From: Alloalcanivorax balearicus MACL04
GTDB taxonomy: Bacteria; Pseudomonadota; Gammaproteobacteria; Pseudomonadales; Alcanivoracaceae
DNA: 64,000 bases
Assembly (NCBI RefSeq): GCF_025532145.1
Contig: NZ_ARXS01000004.1
Span: 1-64,000, forward strand
Direction: 5' to 3'
The notes beneath the pieces are model-generated. The model was not told where the DNA came from. It saw nothing but the letters and a program-made list of their open reading frames with translations, and did not search any database. Shown in pieces: positions 17,590 to 26,211 of this stretch (within the stretch, counting starts at the first letter, position 1; the number at the start of each line of letters is the position of its first letter). A program made the translations under genes and the position numbers.

Positions 17590-17988
17590 ATGTTGCCGCC
17601 GCCTATTACGGTGTCGCGATTGGATGTCAGCCGCATTGAGCCGCTGCTGGACGACCTGGATGACGACCAGGTGCTGGGATTGGAGGACGAATTGCTGCGG
17701 GCCACGGTGGTGGAACCCCGCAACATGCCGGCGGATGTGGTGACGATGAACTCCCGGGTCCGCTGCCGTGAGGAAAACAGCGGCCGGGAATGGTCGGTGA
17801 CGCTGGTGTACCCGCAAGACGCCGGCAAACCGGACACCGTGTCGATATTGGCGCCGGTGGGCGCGGCCTTGTTGGGACTGGCCAAGGGCCAGAGCATCGA
17901 CTGGCCGGGCCGTAACGGCCGTACCCTGCGCATCGTCATCCTTGACGTCGAGTACCAGCCGGAAGCCGCCGGCGACTACGACCTGTGA
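17590..17988 (+). CDS. rnk: Regulator of nucleoside diphosphate kinase (Rnk)
   Basis: A 132-residue Gre-factor homologue that binds RNA polymerase; Rnk was first named for its effect on nucleoside diphosphate kinase levels in Pseudomonas alginate work. A short N-terminal coiled coil (SRIEPLLDDLDDDQVLGLEDEL) precedes the C-terminal FKBP-like domain with DVVTMNSRVRC and SILAPVGAALLGL, and the characteristic end VEYQPEAAGDYDL. CAGGAG before the ATG at 17590 fixes the start; a long upstream extension in the same frame crosses the terminator and is rejected. Its closeness to lptM-lysA is the Pseudomonas order. Confidence 0.93.
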   Translation: MLPPPITVSRLDVSRIEPLLDDLDDDQVLGLEDELLRATVVEPRNMPADVVTMNSRVRCREENSGREWSVTLVYPQDAGKPDTVSILAPVGAALLGLAKGQSIDWPGRNGRTLRIVILDVEYQPEAAGDYDL

Positions 17989-17991
17989 TCG

Positions 17992-18011
17992 CGCCGGGCT
18001 TTCGCCCGGCG
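17992..18011 (+). terminator. Hairpin after rnk
   Basis: CGCCGGGC, loop TTTC, GCCCGGCG: a perfect 8-bp stem starting four bases after the rnk stop codon. Only TT follows, so termination strength is uncertain. Confidence 0.55.
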
Positions 18012-18107
18012 TTCCAGCCCCTGCCGCTTTCATTACCCGGAGAGATAGCCGCCAGCCGGCCAACGAGGTGTGATTTCGCCGCCGGCCCCGGAGGTGAGGT
18101 TTGCGAT

Positions 18108-18130
18108 GAGAATGCTTATTATTTATTCTC
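18108..18130. promoter_or_regulatory. Fur box upstream of fecI-like sigma factor
   Basis: GAGAAT, 11 AT-rich bases, ATTCTC: a perfect 6-bp inverted repeat in the size and composition of a 19-23 base Fur site. It ends 30 bases before the sigma-factor ATG. Iron-dependent repression of the whole fecI-fecR-receptor unit is expected. Confidence 0.75.
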
Positions 18131-18160
18131 TGCGCTTCATCCCTTCCTTCGGACACCGGC

Positions 18161-18688
18161 ATGGCACAGGGCAAAGCGGCCGGCGCTCGGCTGCGCAAAC
18201 AGCTGGGCACCCTCTATGTGGACCACCACGGCTGGTTGTCGTCCTGGTTACAGGCCCGCCTGGGCTGCTCCCATACCGCCGCGGACCTGGCTCAGGACAC
18301 TTATGTGCGATTGCTGGTGCGGGGTTATCTGCCGGAGCCGGAGCAGTCCCGTCGCCACCTGAGGCGGATCGCCAGTGGTTTGATGATCGACCACCATCGC
18401 CGTCGCCGCATCGAAGCCGCCTACCGGGATGCGCTCAGCGCCTTGCCTGAGCCGGAAGTGCCATCGGAGGAAACCCGGGCTGAAGTGATCGACACTCTGG
18501 TGCGCATCGATGCCCTGCTGCATAAGTTGCCGGCCAAACCCCGGCGCGCCTTTCTTCTGTCCCGTCTGGATGGTTTGTCCTACCCGCAGATTGCGCACCG
18601 GCTCGACGTTTCCGTGTCCTCGGTGGAGAAATACATCGCCCGCGCCCTGGAAGCCTGTTTTATCGCCGCTCTGGAGCAGCGGCCGTGA
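18161..18688 (+). CDS. FecI-type ECF sigma factor
   Basis: A 175-residue extracytoplasmic-function sigma factor of the iron-starvation group. Region 2 is seen in HTAADLAQDTYVRLLV with the RRHLRRIASGLMIDHHRRRR stretch of region 2.4, and region 4 in LPAKPRRAFLLSRLDGLSYPQIAHRL followed by VSVSSVEKYIARAL. It should direct transcription of the siderophore receptor gene downstream once the anti-sigma partner signals receptor occupancy. Its stop codon overlaps the GTG start of the fecR-like gene. The Fur box upstream supports an iron role. Confidence 0.92.
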   Translation: MAQGKAAGARLRKQLGTLYVDHHGWLSSWLQARLGCSHTAADLAQDTYVRLLVRGYLPEPEQSRRHLRRIASGLMIDHHRRRRIEAAYRDALSALPEPEVPSEETRAEVIDTLVRIDALLHKLPAKPRRAFLLSRLDGLSYPQIAHRLDVSVSSVEKYIARALEACFIAALEQRP

Positions 18689-19632
18689 CGGCCGGAGTGG
18701 ACCCGCGGGTGGTGCGGGAAGCCGGTCGTTGGCTGGCCCGCCTGGGCAGTGAGGATGTCACCGAAGCGGATCATCAGGCTTGCCAACGCTGGCGGCAGGC
18801 GGACCCCCATCATGAATGGGTCTGGCAGCAGATGGCCGCGTTGCAGAGTGCGTTTCAGTCCCTGCCGTCCCACGCTTCTCGCAGTGACTTGCTGGAACGG
18901 CGGGGGACTTTGTCCCGGCGCCAGTTGCTTGGCTGGGGCGCGGTGACGCTGCTGTCCGGGGCGCTGGGCTACGGCGGTGTGCACTCGGGATTGTGGCAGC
19001 GGCAGTGGGCGGATTACGCCGCCGGCGTGGGGGAGACCCGGGCCGTCACGTTGTCCGACGGGTCCCGTCTGGTGCTGAATACCGATACCGCCGTTGACGT
19101 GCGCTTCGACGAAACCGCGCGGGAGATTCTGCTGCGCCGTGGCGAGATCCTGGTGACCACCGGAGCCAGGGAGGCCCGTCCGTTGCGGGTACGCGCCGGT
19201 GGCGGTGTCATCCGACCGGTGGGCACCCGCTTTTTCGTACGCCTTATGGACAGGGCAACTCAGGTTGGAGTGTTCGAGGGCGCCGTGGAGTGGCGGCAAG
19301 GCGCCGGCAATCCGGTGCCTCTGGCTGCGGGCCGGCAGGCGATTTTTGGCGTGGGCGGCATCTCGCCGGTGTCCGCCCTGTCGGTGAACGACGCGGAGTG
19401 GGAGAACGGCCGGCTGATCGCCGAGCGCATGACAGTATCCCGGTTCGCGGAGGAACTGGCCCGTTATCGCTACGGGTTGGTGGACTGTGAACCCGAGGTG
19501 GCGGCGCTGCGGGTCACCGGGGTGTTTCCCCTCACTGATACGGACCAGGCGCTGGCGGCCCTGGCCCGGGCGCTGCCGGTGAAGGTGACGTATTACACGC
19601 CGTTTTGGGTGCGCATCGAAAAAAAACATTGA
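18685..19632 (+). CDS. FecR-type anti-sigma regulator
   Basis: A 315-residue inner-membrane regulator that holds FecI-type sigma inactive and relays the signal from the receptor's STN domain. The N-terminal DUF4880-like cytosolic part has REAGRWLARL and CQRWRQADPHHEWVWQQM, including the conserved Trp-rich stretch. A twin-arginine-like SRRQLL (77-82) precedes the single membrane segment (about 83-100). The periplasmic FecR domain has TRAVTLSDGSRLVLNTDT and GTRFFVR, and a C-terminal STN-like segment contacts the receptor. The GTG start overlaps the sigma-factor stop. E. coli FecR is known to use the Tat route, consistent with the motif. Confidence 0.9.
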   Translation: MTAGVDPRVVREAGRWLARLGSEDVTEADHQACQRWRQADPHHEWVWQQMAALQSAFQSLPSHASRSDLLERRGTLSRRQLLGWGAVTLLSGALGYGGVHSGLWQRQWADYAAGVGETRAVTLSDGSRLVLNTDTAVDVRFDETAREILLRRGEILVTTGAREARPLRVRAGGGVIRPVGTRFFVRLMDRATQVGVFEGAVEWRQGAGNPVPLAAGRQAIFGVGGISPVSALSVNDAEWENGRLIAERMTVSRFAEELARYRYGLVDCEPEVAALRVTGVFPLTDTDQALAALARALPVKVTYYTPFWVRIEKKH

Positions 19633-19703
19633 GGGGGAAGCGGGACTCGTTCGGAAGACAGGTAGAAGACACTGAATTTCGACGACACCAATAAGGGGAT
19701 TCC

Positions 19704-22118
19704 ATGTTGGTAACCTGTTGCCGCGTCCCGCGACACTCATTACTGGGTGTGTTGCGGACTTGCGCTTTTGCCGTCCTGTCCATTGCGCCACTGTTTTCCG
19801 TTCCCGCCATGGCCCAAAGCGGGTCCGTGCAGGAAAGCGCCATCTTGCGTTTCGATATCGACGGCGGAAACCTGGATGGCGTGCTCAATCGTTTCGCCAT
19901 TGCCGCCAGGCTGGTGCTTTCCGCCGACGCCGACCTTACCTCTGGCAAGACCAGTTCCGGTTTGCGGGGTACCTACACGCCACGAGAGGGGCTGCGGCGG
20001 TTGTTGTCCGGGACCGGGCTGCGCGCGGATTTCGAGGGTACGCGTAACGTCACCATCGTGGCCGAACCGCAAGCTCGCCGGCTGGAGCCGGTTTCGGTGC
20101 GCGGCAGTAGCGCGGCGGTGGACGCCGGTCGCACCGAAGGGACTGGCGCCTATACCACGGATGCCATCACCATCGGCAAGACCGCTCAATCCCTGCGTGA
20201 GACGCCGCAGTCCGTGTCGGTAGTGACCCGCCAGCAACTGGACGAGCAAAACGCCCACACCGTCAGTGAGGCCATGCGCTACGCCACCGGGGTCACCGTC
20301 AGACACTACGGTACCGGCACCGACAATATTTCGGCGCGAGGCTATGACTTCAGTAACTATCAGATCGACGGCATGCCGGTGAGCACCGGCAAGGGCAGTT
20401 GGAGCAGCAGCTTTTTCGATCTGGCACTCTATGACCGGGTGGAGATCTGGCGTGGCCCGTCGGGGCTGCTCGACGGTGCCGGTGATCCCGGTGGCACGGT
20501 GAACTTCGTGCGCAAACGGGCCCAGCGCCAGTTCCAGGCCAGAGGCAGCCTGTCGGCGGGTTCCTGGGACGCCTACCGGGGAGAGCTGGACGTCACCGGC
20601 CCGCTCACCCAGGACGGTTCCCTGCGTGGCCGGGCGGTGGCGGTCTACGACGATCGCCAGTCCTTCACCGATTACGTTTACGCCAAGAAAAAGGTGGTGT
20701 TCGGCACCCTCTCCCAGGACTTTGGCGACGCCACTACCTTGACGCTGGGCGCCGCCCACCAAAGCGGGGATTACCGGCCCTTTTACGGGGTCTCGGTCTA
20801 TCCTGACGGGACCTTGGCCCATCTGTCCCGATCCACCTTTGTCGGCGCGGATTGGAACCAGAAGGACGAAGGCATGACCAGCTACTTCGCCGAACTGGCG
20901 CATACGCTACAGGGGGGCGGGCAGGCCACGCTGAGCGCGCGCCGGTCGCACCGCCGTACCGACAGCAAACATCTGGGCTGGGGCGCCACGCCGATCGACC
21001 CGGATACCGGCGAAGTGCTGATGCTGCCCATGGCCATCGAAACCGATGAGGTGGATACCGGGCTGGATGCGCGCCTGAACCTGCCGTTCAGCGCCTTTGG
21101 CGGCCAGCACGAGGCATTGCTGGGAGCGTCCTGGCAACGTAACCGCACCGACAACGGCTACAGCATCGACTCCTACGGGCAGGGCGGGGTTTATCAGGAC
21201 ATCTTCGATCCTGATGTCCACGTGCCGGAGCCGGAGCTGGCGGTGCGCAACAACCGGGAGACCAAGACCGATCAATCGGCGTTATACGGCCAGGCCCGTC
21301 TGCGGCCCTGGCAGCGCACCACGGTGTTGCTGGGCGGGCGCCTGGCCTGGTGGAAGACCAGCGACCGGGTGAGGCCCGGGGCGGCGCAAAGTCTGCCCAG
21401 GGAATTCGTGCCCTACGCCGGCGTGCTCTACGACCTGACCCCGAGGGTATCGGTGTACGGCAGCTACAGCACCATCTTCGCGCCGCAAACTACGCAGGGA
21501 CGCGATGGCGATCTTCTTGAGCCGAGAGAGGGGCGGCAATACGAGATCGGCCTCAAGGGCGAATCATTCGAGCGTCGCCTTAATGCCCATGCCGCCCTGT
21601 TTCGCATCGAGGATCGCAATCGTTCCATGACCGATCCCGCCGCGCCTCCCGACGCCGGGTTCGCCATTGCTTCAGGGGAAGTGGTCAGCCAGGGGGGCGA
21701 GGTCGAGATCAGCGGCGAGATTCTGCCGCGCTGGAACCTCAAGGCCGGTTACACCTACACCGAGACCGAATTCAAGGAAGGCGGGGAAGGGGTGTTCAGC
21801 AGCCAGACCCCGCGACACGCCTTCACGCTCTGGACCCGTTACCGGTTCGCGCCGGGGCCCTTGAATGGCTTGTCCGTTGGTGGCGGCGTGCGCGCGCAGA
21901 GCAAGATCTGGTATGAGACTTCGGGGATTCGGTCGACCCAGGAGCACTACACCGTGGCGACCCTGCAGGCCGGCTACGAATACGCCCCCGGGTCGGAAGT
22001 CACGCTTACCGTCGACAACCTCTTCGACGAGTACTATTACGCCAGTCTGGGGGGAACCCGGCAGACCTATTTCGGCGAGCCGCGCAACGTGACGCTAAGC
22101 GTGCGCCATGCCTTCTAG
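19704..22118 (+). CDS. TonB-dependent siderophore transducer with STN signalling domain
   Basis: An 804-residue outer-membrane receptor of the FecA/FpvA class. A signal peptide ends near residue 38 (SVPAMAQ), then an STN signalling domain spans about 48-118 (LRFDIDGGNLDGVLNRFA to LLSGTGLRADFEG). The TonB box region, the plug (TPQSVSVVTRQQLDEQ, VEIWRGPSGLLDGAG) and a barrel ending in Phe (VTLSVRHAF) follow. The STN domain means it signals to the FecR-like protein encoded upstream, which releases the sigma factor. Ligand specificity cannot be read from sequence; the plug resembles hydroxamate-type receptors only in general terms. Confidence 0.93.
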   Translation: MLVTCCRVPRHSLLGVLRTCAFAVLSIAPLFSVPAMAQSGSVQESAILRFDIDGGNLDGVLNRFAIAARLVLSADADLTSGKTSSGLRGTYTPREGLRRLLSGTGLRADFEGTRNVTIVAEPQARRLEPVSVRGSSAAVDAGRTEGTGAYTTDAITIGKTAQSLRETPQSVSVVTRQQLDEQNAHTVSEAMRYATGVTVRHYGTGTDNISARGYDFSNYQIDGMPVSTGKGSWSSSFFDLALYDRVEIWRGPSGLLDGAGDPGGTVNFVRKRAQRQFQARGSLSAGSWDAYRGELDVTGPLTQDGSLRGRAVAVYDDRQSFTDYVYAKKKVVFGTLSQDFGDATTLTLGAAHQSGDYRPFYGVSVYPDGTLAHLSRSTFVGADWNQKDEGMTSYFAELAHTLQGGGQATLSARRSHRRTDSKHLGWGATPIDPDTGEVLMLPMAIETDEVDTGLDARLNLPFSAFGGQHEALLGASWQRNRTDNGYSIDSYGQGGVYQDIFDPDVHVPEPELAVRNNRETKTDQSALYGQARLRPWQRTTVLLGGRLAWWKTSDRVRPGAAQSLPREFVPYAGVLYDLTPRVSVYGSYSTIFAPQTTQGRDGDLLEPREGRQYEIGLKGESFERRLNAHAALFRIEDRNRSMTDPAAPPDAGFAIASGEVVSQGGEVEISGEILPRWNLKAGYTYTETEFKEGGEGVFSSQTPRHAFTLWTRYRFAPGPLNGLSVGGGVRAQSKIWYETSGIRSTQEHYTVATLQAGYEYAPGSEVTLTVDNLFDEYYYASLGGTRQTYFGEPRNVTLSVRHAF

Positions 22119-22134
22119 GTATGGCGGCAGGGCC

Positions 22135-22701
22135 TCACATCACCGGCACACCGATCAACCAGGGATGCAGGAACGCGGCGAACAGGCCATAGGCCACCAG
22201 CCCCACTACCACGGTGGTAATGGTGGCGCCGGACCGGCCGCCGGTCCGGCTGGCCGGCTCCCGCCGGCGGGCGGCGCGGAATGCCATAATCGCCCAGACC
22301 AGGAAGGCGGCGAACAGAACGATGTCACCGAGCCGGCCGTTGGACAGCAGGTGAGCCAGGGCCCAGACCTTCACCGCCAGCATCATCGGGTGGCCAAGGC
22401 GGGCCTTGATGGCATTGCCGGGCACATAGGCCGCTACCAGCAGAATCAGCGCCGGGATCATCAGCAGCACGGTGAGATGGCGCAGCGCCATCGGCGGATT
22501 CCAGACAAACACAGGATCAAGCCGGGTCTGACCGTACCCCCAGATCGTCAATACCAGCCCGATCAGGGCCACCAGAGAATAGATCCCCTTCCAGGCGGGT
22601 TCGCCCAGCCGTTGAATCCGCGCCTGGCGCCAGGGCTCGGCGAAGATACGTACGGAATGGACGCCCAGAAACAGCACGAGTCCGATAATCATTATTGTCA
22701 T
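22135..22701 (-). CDS. NnrU family membrane protein
   Basis: A 188-residue protein with about five hydrophobic segments, matching the NnrU/DUF1295-like family. The start LVLFLGVHSVRIFAEPWR and the central GNAIKARLGHPMMLAVKVWALAHLLSNG are the hallmark, with the conserved HP and H-LL-NG residues. NnrU was found near nitrite-reductase genes in Rhodobacter, and relatives include isoprenoid and methyl-transfer enzymes, but its own activity is not established. No denitrification gene is nearby. It converges on the siderophore receptor with only 16 bases between stops. Confidence 0.86.
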   Translation of the reverse strand: MTIMIIGLVLFLGVHSVRIFAEPWRQARIQRLGEPAWKGIYSLVALIGLVLTIWGYGQTRLDPVFVWNPPMALRHLTVLLMIPALILLVAAYVPGNAIKARLGHPMMLAVKVWALAHLLSNGRLGDIVLFAAFLVWAIMAFRAARRREPASRTGGRSGATITTVVVGLVAYGLFAAFLHPWLIGVPVM

Positions 22702-22774
22702 GACGGGCTTCCCTTATTGTGATGGGTGGCGATGTCAGCCTGGAGCATAGCGGGTTTGGCGGCGCGGGGGCAGG

Positions 22775-23380
22775 TCAGGACGCCAGCGACGCCACGCACA
22801 GCGCTTTGATTTCTGTTACCAGCGTATCCGTGTCGATGCCGCCAGGTGGAGAGAGAACCGCGCCATGGATCTGCGCCTCCAATGACTGCACCAGCAGCAG
22901 TGCCCGTGCTTCGGGACGTGGCCCGGCGATGCCGAGGCGCCGCAGTTGCGCGCCCACCGCCGCGGCCATCAGACTCTCCAGCCGCTGGAAGCGCGCCATC
23001 AGCGCCGGGGAACGCGGCGTTTGTTCGAACAACAGACGGTGCATGTTCGGATTGTGCCGGTGCAGTTCGACAGTGGTATCCACCAGCCTCGCCACGGTTT
23101 CTTCCAGGCCGGGATGTTCGCGTTCGAGGCGCTCGAACACGGCATGCAGCACGGTGCCGCTGTGTTCCATGTGTTGCTCGCTGAGCGCCAGCAGCAGCGC
23201 TTCCTTGTTCGGGAAATACTGATACAGCGAGCCGATGGACACACCGGCCCGCTCCGCCACCTTGTTGGTGGTGGTGCCGGTATAGCCCCGTTCCCCGAAA
23301 AGCTGAGCCGCCGCCTCCAGAATCGCGTCCCAGGTGGCGCGGGAGCGCTGTTGGCGGGGTTTTTTGCGGATGCCGGTCAT
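22775..23380 (-). CDS. TetR family transcriptional regulator
   Basis: A 201-residue TetR-type repressor. The start at 23380 gives MTGIRKKPRQQRSRATWDAILEAA, a normal N terminus; the upstream in-frame extension crosses the divergent promoter. The helix-turn-helix is FGERGYTGTTTNKVAERAG followed by VSIGSLYQYFPNKEALLLAL. The C-terminal half resembles the AefR-like class with the HRLLFEQTPR segment. It is divergent from the SRPBCC-like gene at 23484 with about 100 bases between, so that gene is a likely target. Confidence 0.9.
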   Translation of the reverse strand: MTGIRKKPRQQRSRATWDAILEAAAQLFGERGYTGTTTNKVAERAGVSIGSLYQYFPNKEALLLALSEQHMEHSGTVLHAVFERLEREHPGLEETVARLVDTTVELHRHNPNMHRLLFEQTPRSPALMARFQRLESLMAAAVGAQLRRLGIAGPRPEARALLLVQSLEAQIHGAVLSPPGGIDTDTLVTEIKALCVASLAS

Positions 23381-23483
23381 GACGGTGAATGCGAGTAGCG
23401 GCGGACGGCCTGAAATGTGAGATTTACTCGTGTTTGCGTCGACGTGCAATACGCAGCCCGCCGATAGCCGGCAAGGAGTAACC

Positions 23484-23948
23484 ATGAGCGACCCGATCAC
23501 ACTGCGATTTGAATCCCGCTTATCCGTACCGGAATCCCGAATCTGGCAATGGATCACTTCGGTGGACGGCATTGCCGCGGAACTGCGCCCGTGGTTACGC
23601 ATGACGGCGCCGAAGGGGATTCATTCTCTGGATGACGTGGAGGTGCGTTCCGGAACACGCCTGTTCCGCAGCTATATTTTTCTGTTCGGCATTCTGCCCA
23701 TCGATTATTCGGACATGACGCTGCTGGCGCTGGATCCGGGCCGGGGCTTCCTGGAACAGTCGCCCATGGGATCCATGGTCCTGTGGCGTCATGAGCGGCG
23801 TATCCTGCCTTGCGACGATGACCCGGACAGCCATCTGCTGGTGGATCAACTGACGTTCAAGCCCCGCCTGGCGGCCCCCCTGACGCGATGGTTCATCCAC
23901 CGGGTCTTTACCCATCGGCACCGCGTATTGCGGCGCCGGCTCTCTTGA
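23484..23948 (+). CDS. SRPBCC-superfamily-like hypothetical protein
   Basis: A 154-residue cytosolic protein. It begins with the beta strand and helix pattern of START/Bet v 1-like (SRPBCC) folds (ITLRFESRLSVPESRIWQWITS) and has alternating strands through residue 130, so it probably forms a hydrophobic-ligand pocket. No catalytic motif is recognised. AGGAG sits six bases before the ATG at 23484, which excludes an 18-residue upstream extension. It is divergent from a TetR gene, which may respond to the same ligand. Function is not known. Confidence 0.7.
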   Translation: MSDPITLRFESRLSVPESRIWQWITSVDGIAAELRPWLRMTAPKGIHSLDDVEVRSGTRLFRSYIFLFGILPIDYSDMTLLALDPGRGFLEQSPMGSMVLWRHERRILPCDDDPDSHLLVDQLTFKPRLAAPLTRWFIHRVFTHRHRVLRRRLS

Positions 23949-23949
23949 G

Positions 23950-23977
23950 TTGCGTTTAAAAAACAACCAAATATAAT
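23950..23977 (+). promoter_or_regulatory. Candidate promoter of the vapBC-type operon
   Basis: TTGCGT and a perfect -10 TATAAT are separated by 16 bases, about 30 bases before the antitoxin start, in a locally AT-rich stretch. The -35 element is a partial match. Confidence 0.5.
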
Positions 23978-24009
23978 TGGGCATATAAGTGATTCGTGGA
24001 GAAGCTTCG

Positions 24010-24240
24010 ATGGGACAAGTGACTATCTATCTGGATGACGAAAGCGAAAAATCGTTGCGCGCGGCGGCGGCGTCTTCCGGTGTGCCGGTCAGCCGATGGA
24101 TAGCGGAGCTGATCAAGGAAAAGACCAGGACGGACTGGCCCAAGGAAGTCCGTGACCTGGCGGGCGCATGGCCGGACTTCCCCGATGAAGCCGAATTACG
24201 TCCAGACGGCGGCCCGGACGCGCCGAGGGAGCCTCTCTGA
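24010..24240 (+). CDS. vapB: Ribbon-helix-helix antitoxin (VapB-type)
   Basis: A 76-residue small protein. The N-terminal half is a ribbon-helix-helix DNA-binding fold (QVTIYLDDESEKSLRAAAAS, then SGVPVSRWIAELI), which would dimerise and bind its own operator. The C-terminal half, rich in Asp, Pro and Trp (LAGAWPDFPDEAEL), is the expected toxin-wrapping tail; LAGAWPDFP is common in antitoxins paired with PIN toxins. The stop is followed directly by the toxin ATG. The start at 24010 is preferred to an upstream ATG by position of GGAG. Confidence 0.87.
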   Translation: MGQVTIYLDDESEKSLRAAAASSGVPVSRWIAELIKEKTRTDWPKEVRDLAGAWPDFPDEAELRPDGGPDAPREPL

Positions 24241-24633
24241 ATGTATGCGCTGGATACCAATACCCTGATTTATTTCTTCAAAGGGAAGGGGCGGGTCGTT
24301 GATCGGCTGATGGCCACATCACCGGCGAATGTCGCCATCCCCGCAGTCGTCGCCTACGAAATCGAAACCGGAATCGCCAAATCAGCTAATCCGGACCGGT
24401 TACGAAACCAGTTTGATGGCCTGCTGAGCGTGGTCAGGCTGTTGCCTTTCGCGGCGAATGAGGCCCGCCATGCGGCCAGGGTACGTGCGTATCTGGAAAA
24501 CGCGGGCACGCCCATCGGCCCTCTGGACACCCTGATTGCGGGTACGGCATTGGCGAATGGACTGGCGCTGGTGACCCACAACACCAAGGAATTCGATCGG
24601 GTGCCGGGACTGCAGCTTGAGGATTGGTTCTGA
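24241..24633 (+). CDS. vapC: PIN-domain ribonuclease toxin (VapC-type)
   Basis: A 130-residue PIN-domain protein, expected to cut RNA (initiator tRNA or rRNA in characterised VapCs) when free of antitoxin. Acidic active-site residues are visible: Asp5 in YALDTN, Glu40/Glu42 in AYEIETG, Asp96 in GPLDTLIAG, and Asp119 in NTKEFDRVPGL, with Asn114 also conserved. The gene starts one base after the antitoxin stop, the tight coupling typical of these pairs. The RNA target cannot be inferred. Confidence 0.92.
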   Translation: MYALDTNTLIYFFKGKGRVVDRLMATSPANVAIPAVVAYEIETGIAKSANPDRLRNQFDGLLSVVRLLPFAANEARHAARVRAYLENAGTPIGPLDTLIAGTALANGLALVTHNTKEFDRVPGLQLEDWF

Positions 24634-24640
24634 GCCGGGA

Positions 24641-24688
24641 ATCGCGGTCCTTTCCTTACAGGGAAGTCCTACAGGAAAGGACCGCGAT
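24641..24688. terminator. Perfect 16-bp inverted repeat between convergent vapC and argH
   Basis: ATCGCGGTCCTTTCCT and AGGAAAGGACCGCGAT are exact inverted copies around a 16-base loop. It fills the gap between convergent genes. There is no T-run, so it may act as a bidirectional terminator or RNA-end stabiliser rather than a classic intrinsic terminator. Confidence 0.65.
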
Positions 24689-24700
24689 AGCGCGGATGTC

Positions 24701-26095
24701 TCAGGCGCCGAGCGCCTCGCGGGCGCGGGCCACGGCGGCGCGTACCTGTTCCGGGGCGGTGCCGCCGATATGGTTGCGGGCGCTCACCGAGCCTTCCAGG
24801 GTCAGCACTTCGAAGACATCGTCATCAATCTGGTCGCTGAACTGGCGCAGTTCGGACAAGCTCATGTCACCCAGGTCCTTCTTCTTGCTGACGCCATAGG
24901 CCACCGCTTTGCCGACGATCTCGTGGGAGTCGCGGAACGGGATGCCCTTGCGCACCAGGTAGTCGGCCAGATCGGTGGCGGTGGCGAAGCCGCGGCGGGC
25001 CGCTTCGCGCATCACTTCCCGGTTCGGTTCCAGTGCCGGGATCATGTCGGCGAAGGCGCGCAGGCTGCCGGCCAGAGTATCCACGGCGTCGAACAGCGGT
25101 TCCTTGTCTTCCTGGTTGTCCTTGTTGTAGGCCAGCGGCTGGCTTTTCATCAGGGTCAGCAGGCTGATCAGATGTCCGTTGACGCGGCCGGTCTTGCCGC
25201 GCACCAGTTCCGGCACATCCGGGTTTTTCTTCTGCGGCATGATCGAGCTGCCAGTACAGAACCGGTCCGGCAGGTCGATGAAGTTGAACTGGGCACTGGT
25301 CCACAGCACCAACTCCTCGCTGATCCGTGACAAGTGGGTCATGGACAGCGCCGCCAGGGCACAGAACTCGATGGCGAAGTCGCGATCGCTGACCGCGTCC
25401 AGGGAGTTCTCGCACACGGCGTCGAAACCGAGCAGCTCGCAGGTGCGTTCCCGCTTGATCGGATAGGTGGTGCCAGCCAGCGCGGCGGCGCCCAGGGGCA
25501 TGCGATTGACTCTTTTACGGCAGTCCTGCAGCCGCTCGCGGTCGCGCTTGAGCATCTCGAACCAGGCCAGCAAATGGTGGCCGAAGGTCACCGGCTGGGC
25601 GGTCTGCAAGTGGGTGAAGCCGGGCATGATGGTGGCGGCTTCGCGTTCGGCCAGATCCAGCAGGCCGCTCATCAGACGCAGTAATTCGGTGTCCAGCAGG
25701 TCGATCTCGTCACGCAGCCACAGGCGGATGTCGGTGGCCACCTGGTCGTTGCGGGAGCGGCCGGTGTGCAGCTTCTTGCCGGTGATGCCGATTTTGTCGG
25801 TGAGTCGTGCCTCGATGTTCATGTGCACGTCTTCCAGTGCCACCGACCAGGCGAATTCCCCAGCTTCGATCTCCTGGCGGATTTCATTCAGCCCCTGGAG
25901 GATGGCGTCGCGCTCCTCGGTGGTGAGCACACCGACTTCCGCCAGCATGGTGGCGTGGGCCTGGGAGCCCTGGATGTCCTGCCGGTACATGCGCTGGTCG
26001 AACAGCACACTGGCGGTGAACGCCTGCACGAAGGCATCGGTGGATTCGCTGAAGCGGCCGCCCCAGAGTTTGTTTTGCTGCTGCTTGTCGCTCAT
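24701..26095 (-). CDS. argH: Argininosuccinate lyase
   Basis: Splits argininosuccinate into arginine and fumarate, the last step of arginine synthesis. The protein is 464 residues from the ATG at 26095; the frame continues upstream into the divergent promoter but [19 protein letters not shown] is the normal N terminus. The signature [12 protein letters not shown] with the catalytic Ser of the mobile loop is intact, as are [12 protein letters not shown] and the general-acid His in HLQTAQP. It is divergent from algZ, exactly as argH and fimS/algZ are in Pseudomonas. Confidence 0.97.
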   Translation of the reverse strand: MSDKQQQNKLWGGRFSESTDAFVQAFTASVLFDQRMYRQDIQGSQAHATMLAEVGVLTTEERDAILQGLNEIRQEIEAGEFAWSVALEDVHMNIEARLTDKIGITGKKLHTGRSRNDQVATDIRLWLRDEIDLLDTELLRLMSGLLDLAEREAATIMPGFTHLQTAQPVTFGHHLLAWFEMLKRDRERLQDCRKRVNRMPLGAAALAGTTYPIKRERTCELLGFDAVCENSLDAVSDRDFAIEFCALAALSMTHLSRISEELVLWTSAQFNFIDLPDRFCTGSSIMPQKKNPDVPELVRGKTGRVNGHLISLLTLMKSQPLAYNKDNQEDKEPLFDAVDTLAGSLRAFADMIPALEPNREVMREAARRGFATATDLADYLVRKGIPFRDSHEIVGKAVAYGVSKKKDLGDMSLSELRQFSDQIDDDVFEVLTLEGSVSARNHIGGTAPEQVRAAVARAREALGA

Positions 26096-26211
26096 GTTGC
26101 TGCTCGTCTGTTCGTTGATGCGCCGGTACCCACCACCGGACCGGATAACGGGCGCGCAGTATAACACCGGCGGGCTGGCTGTGGTGCTCCCGGCAGGGTA
26201 TAACCGCTGGC

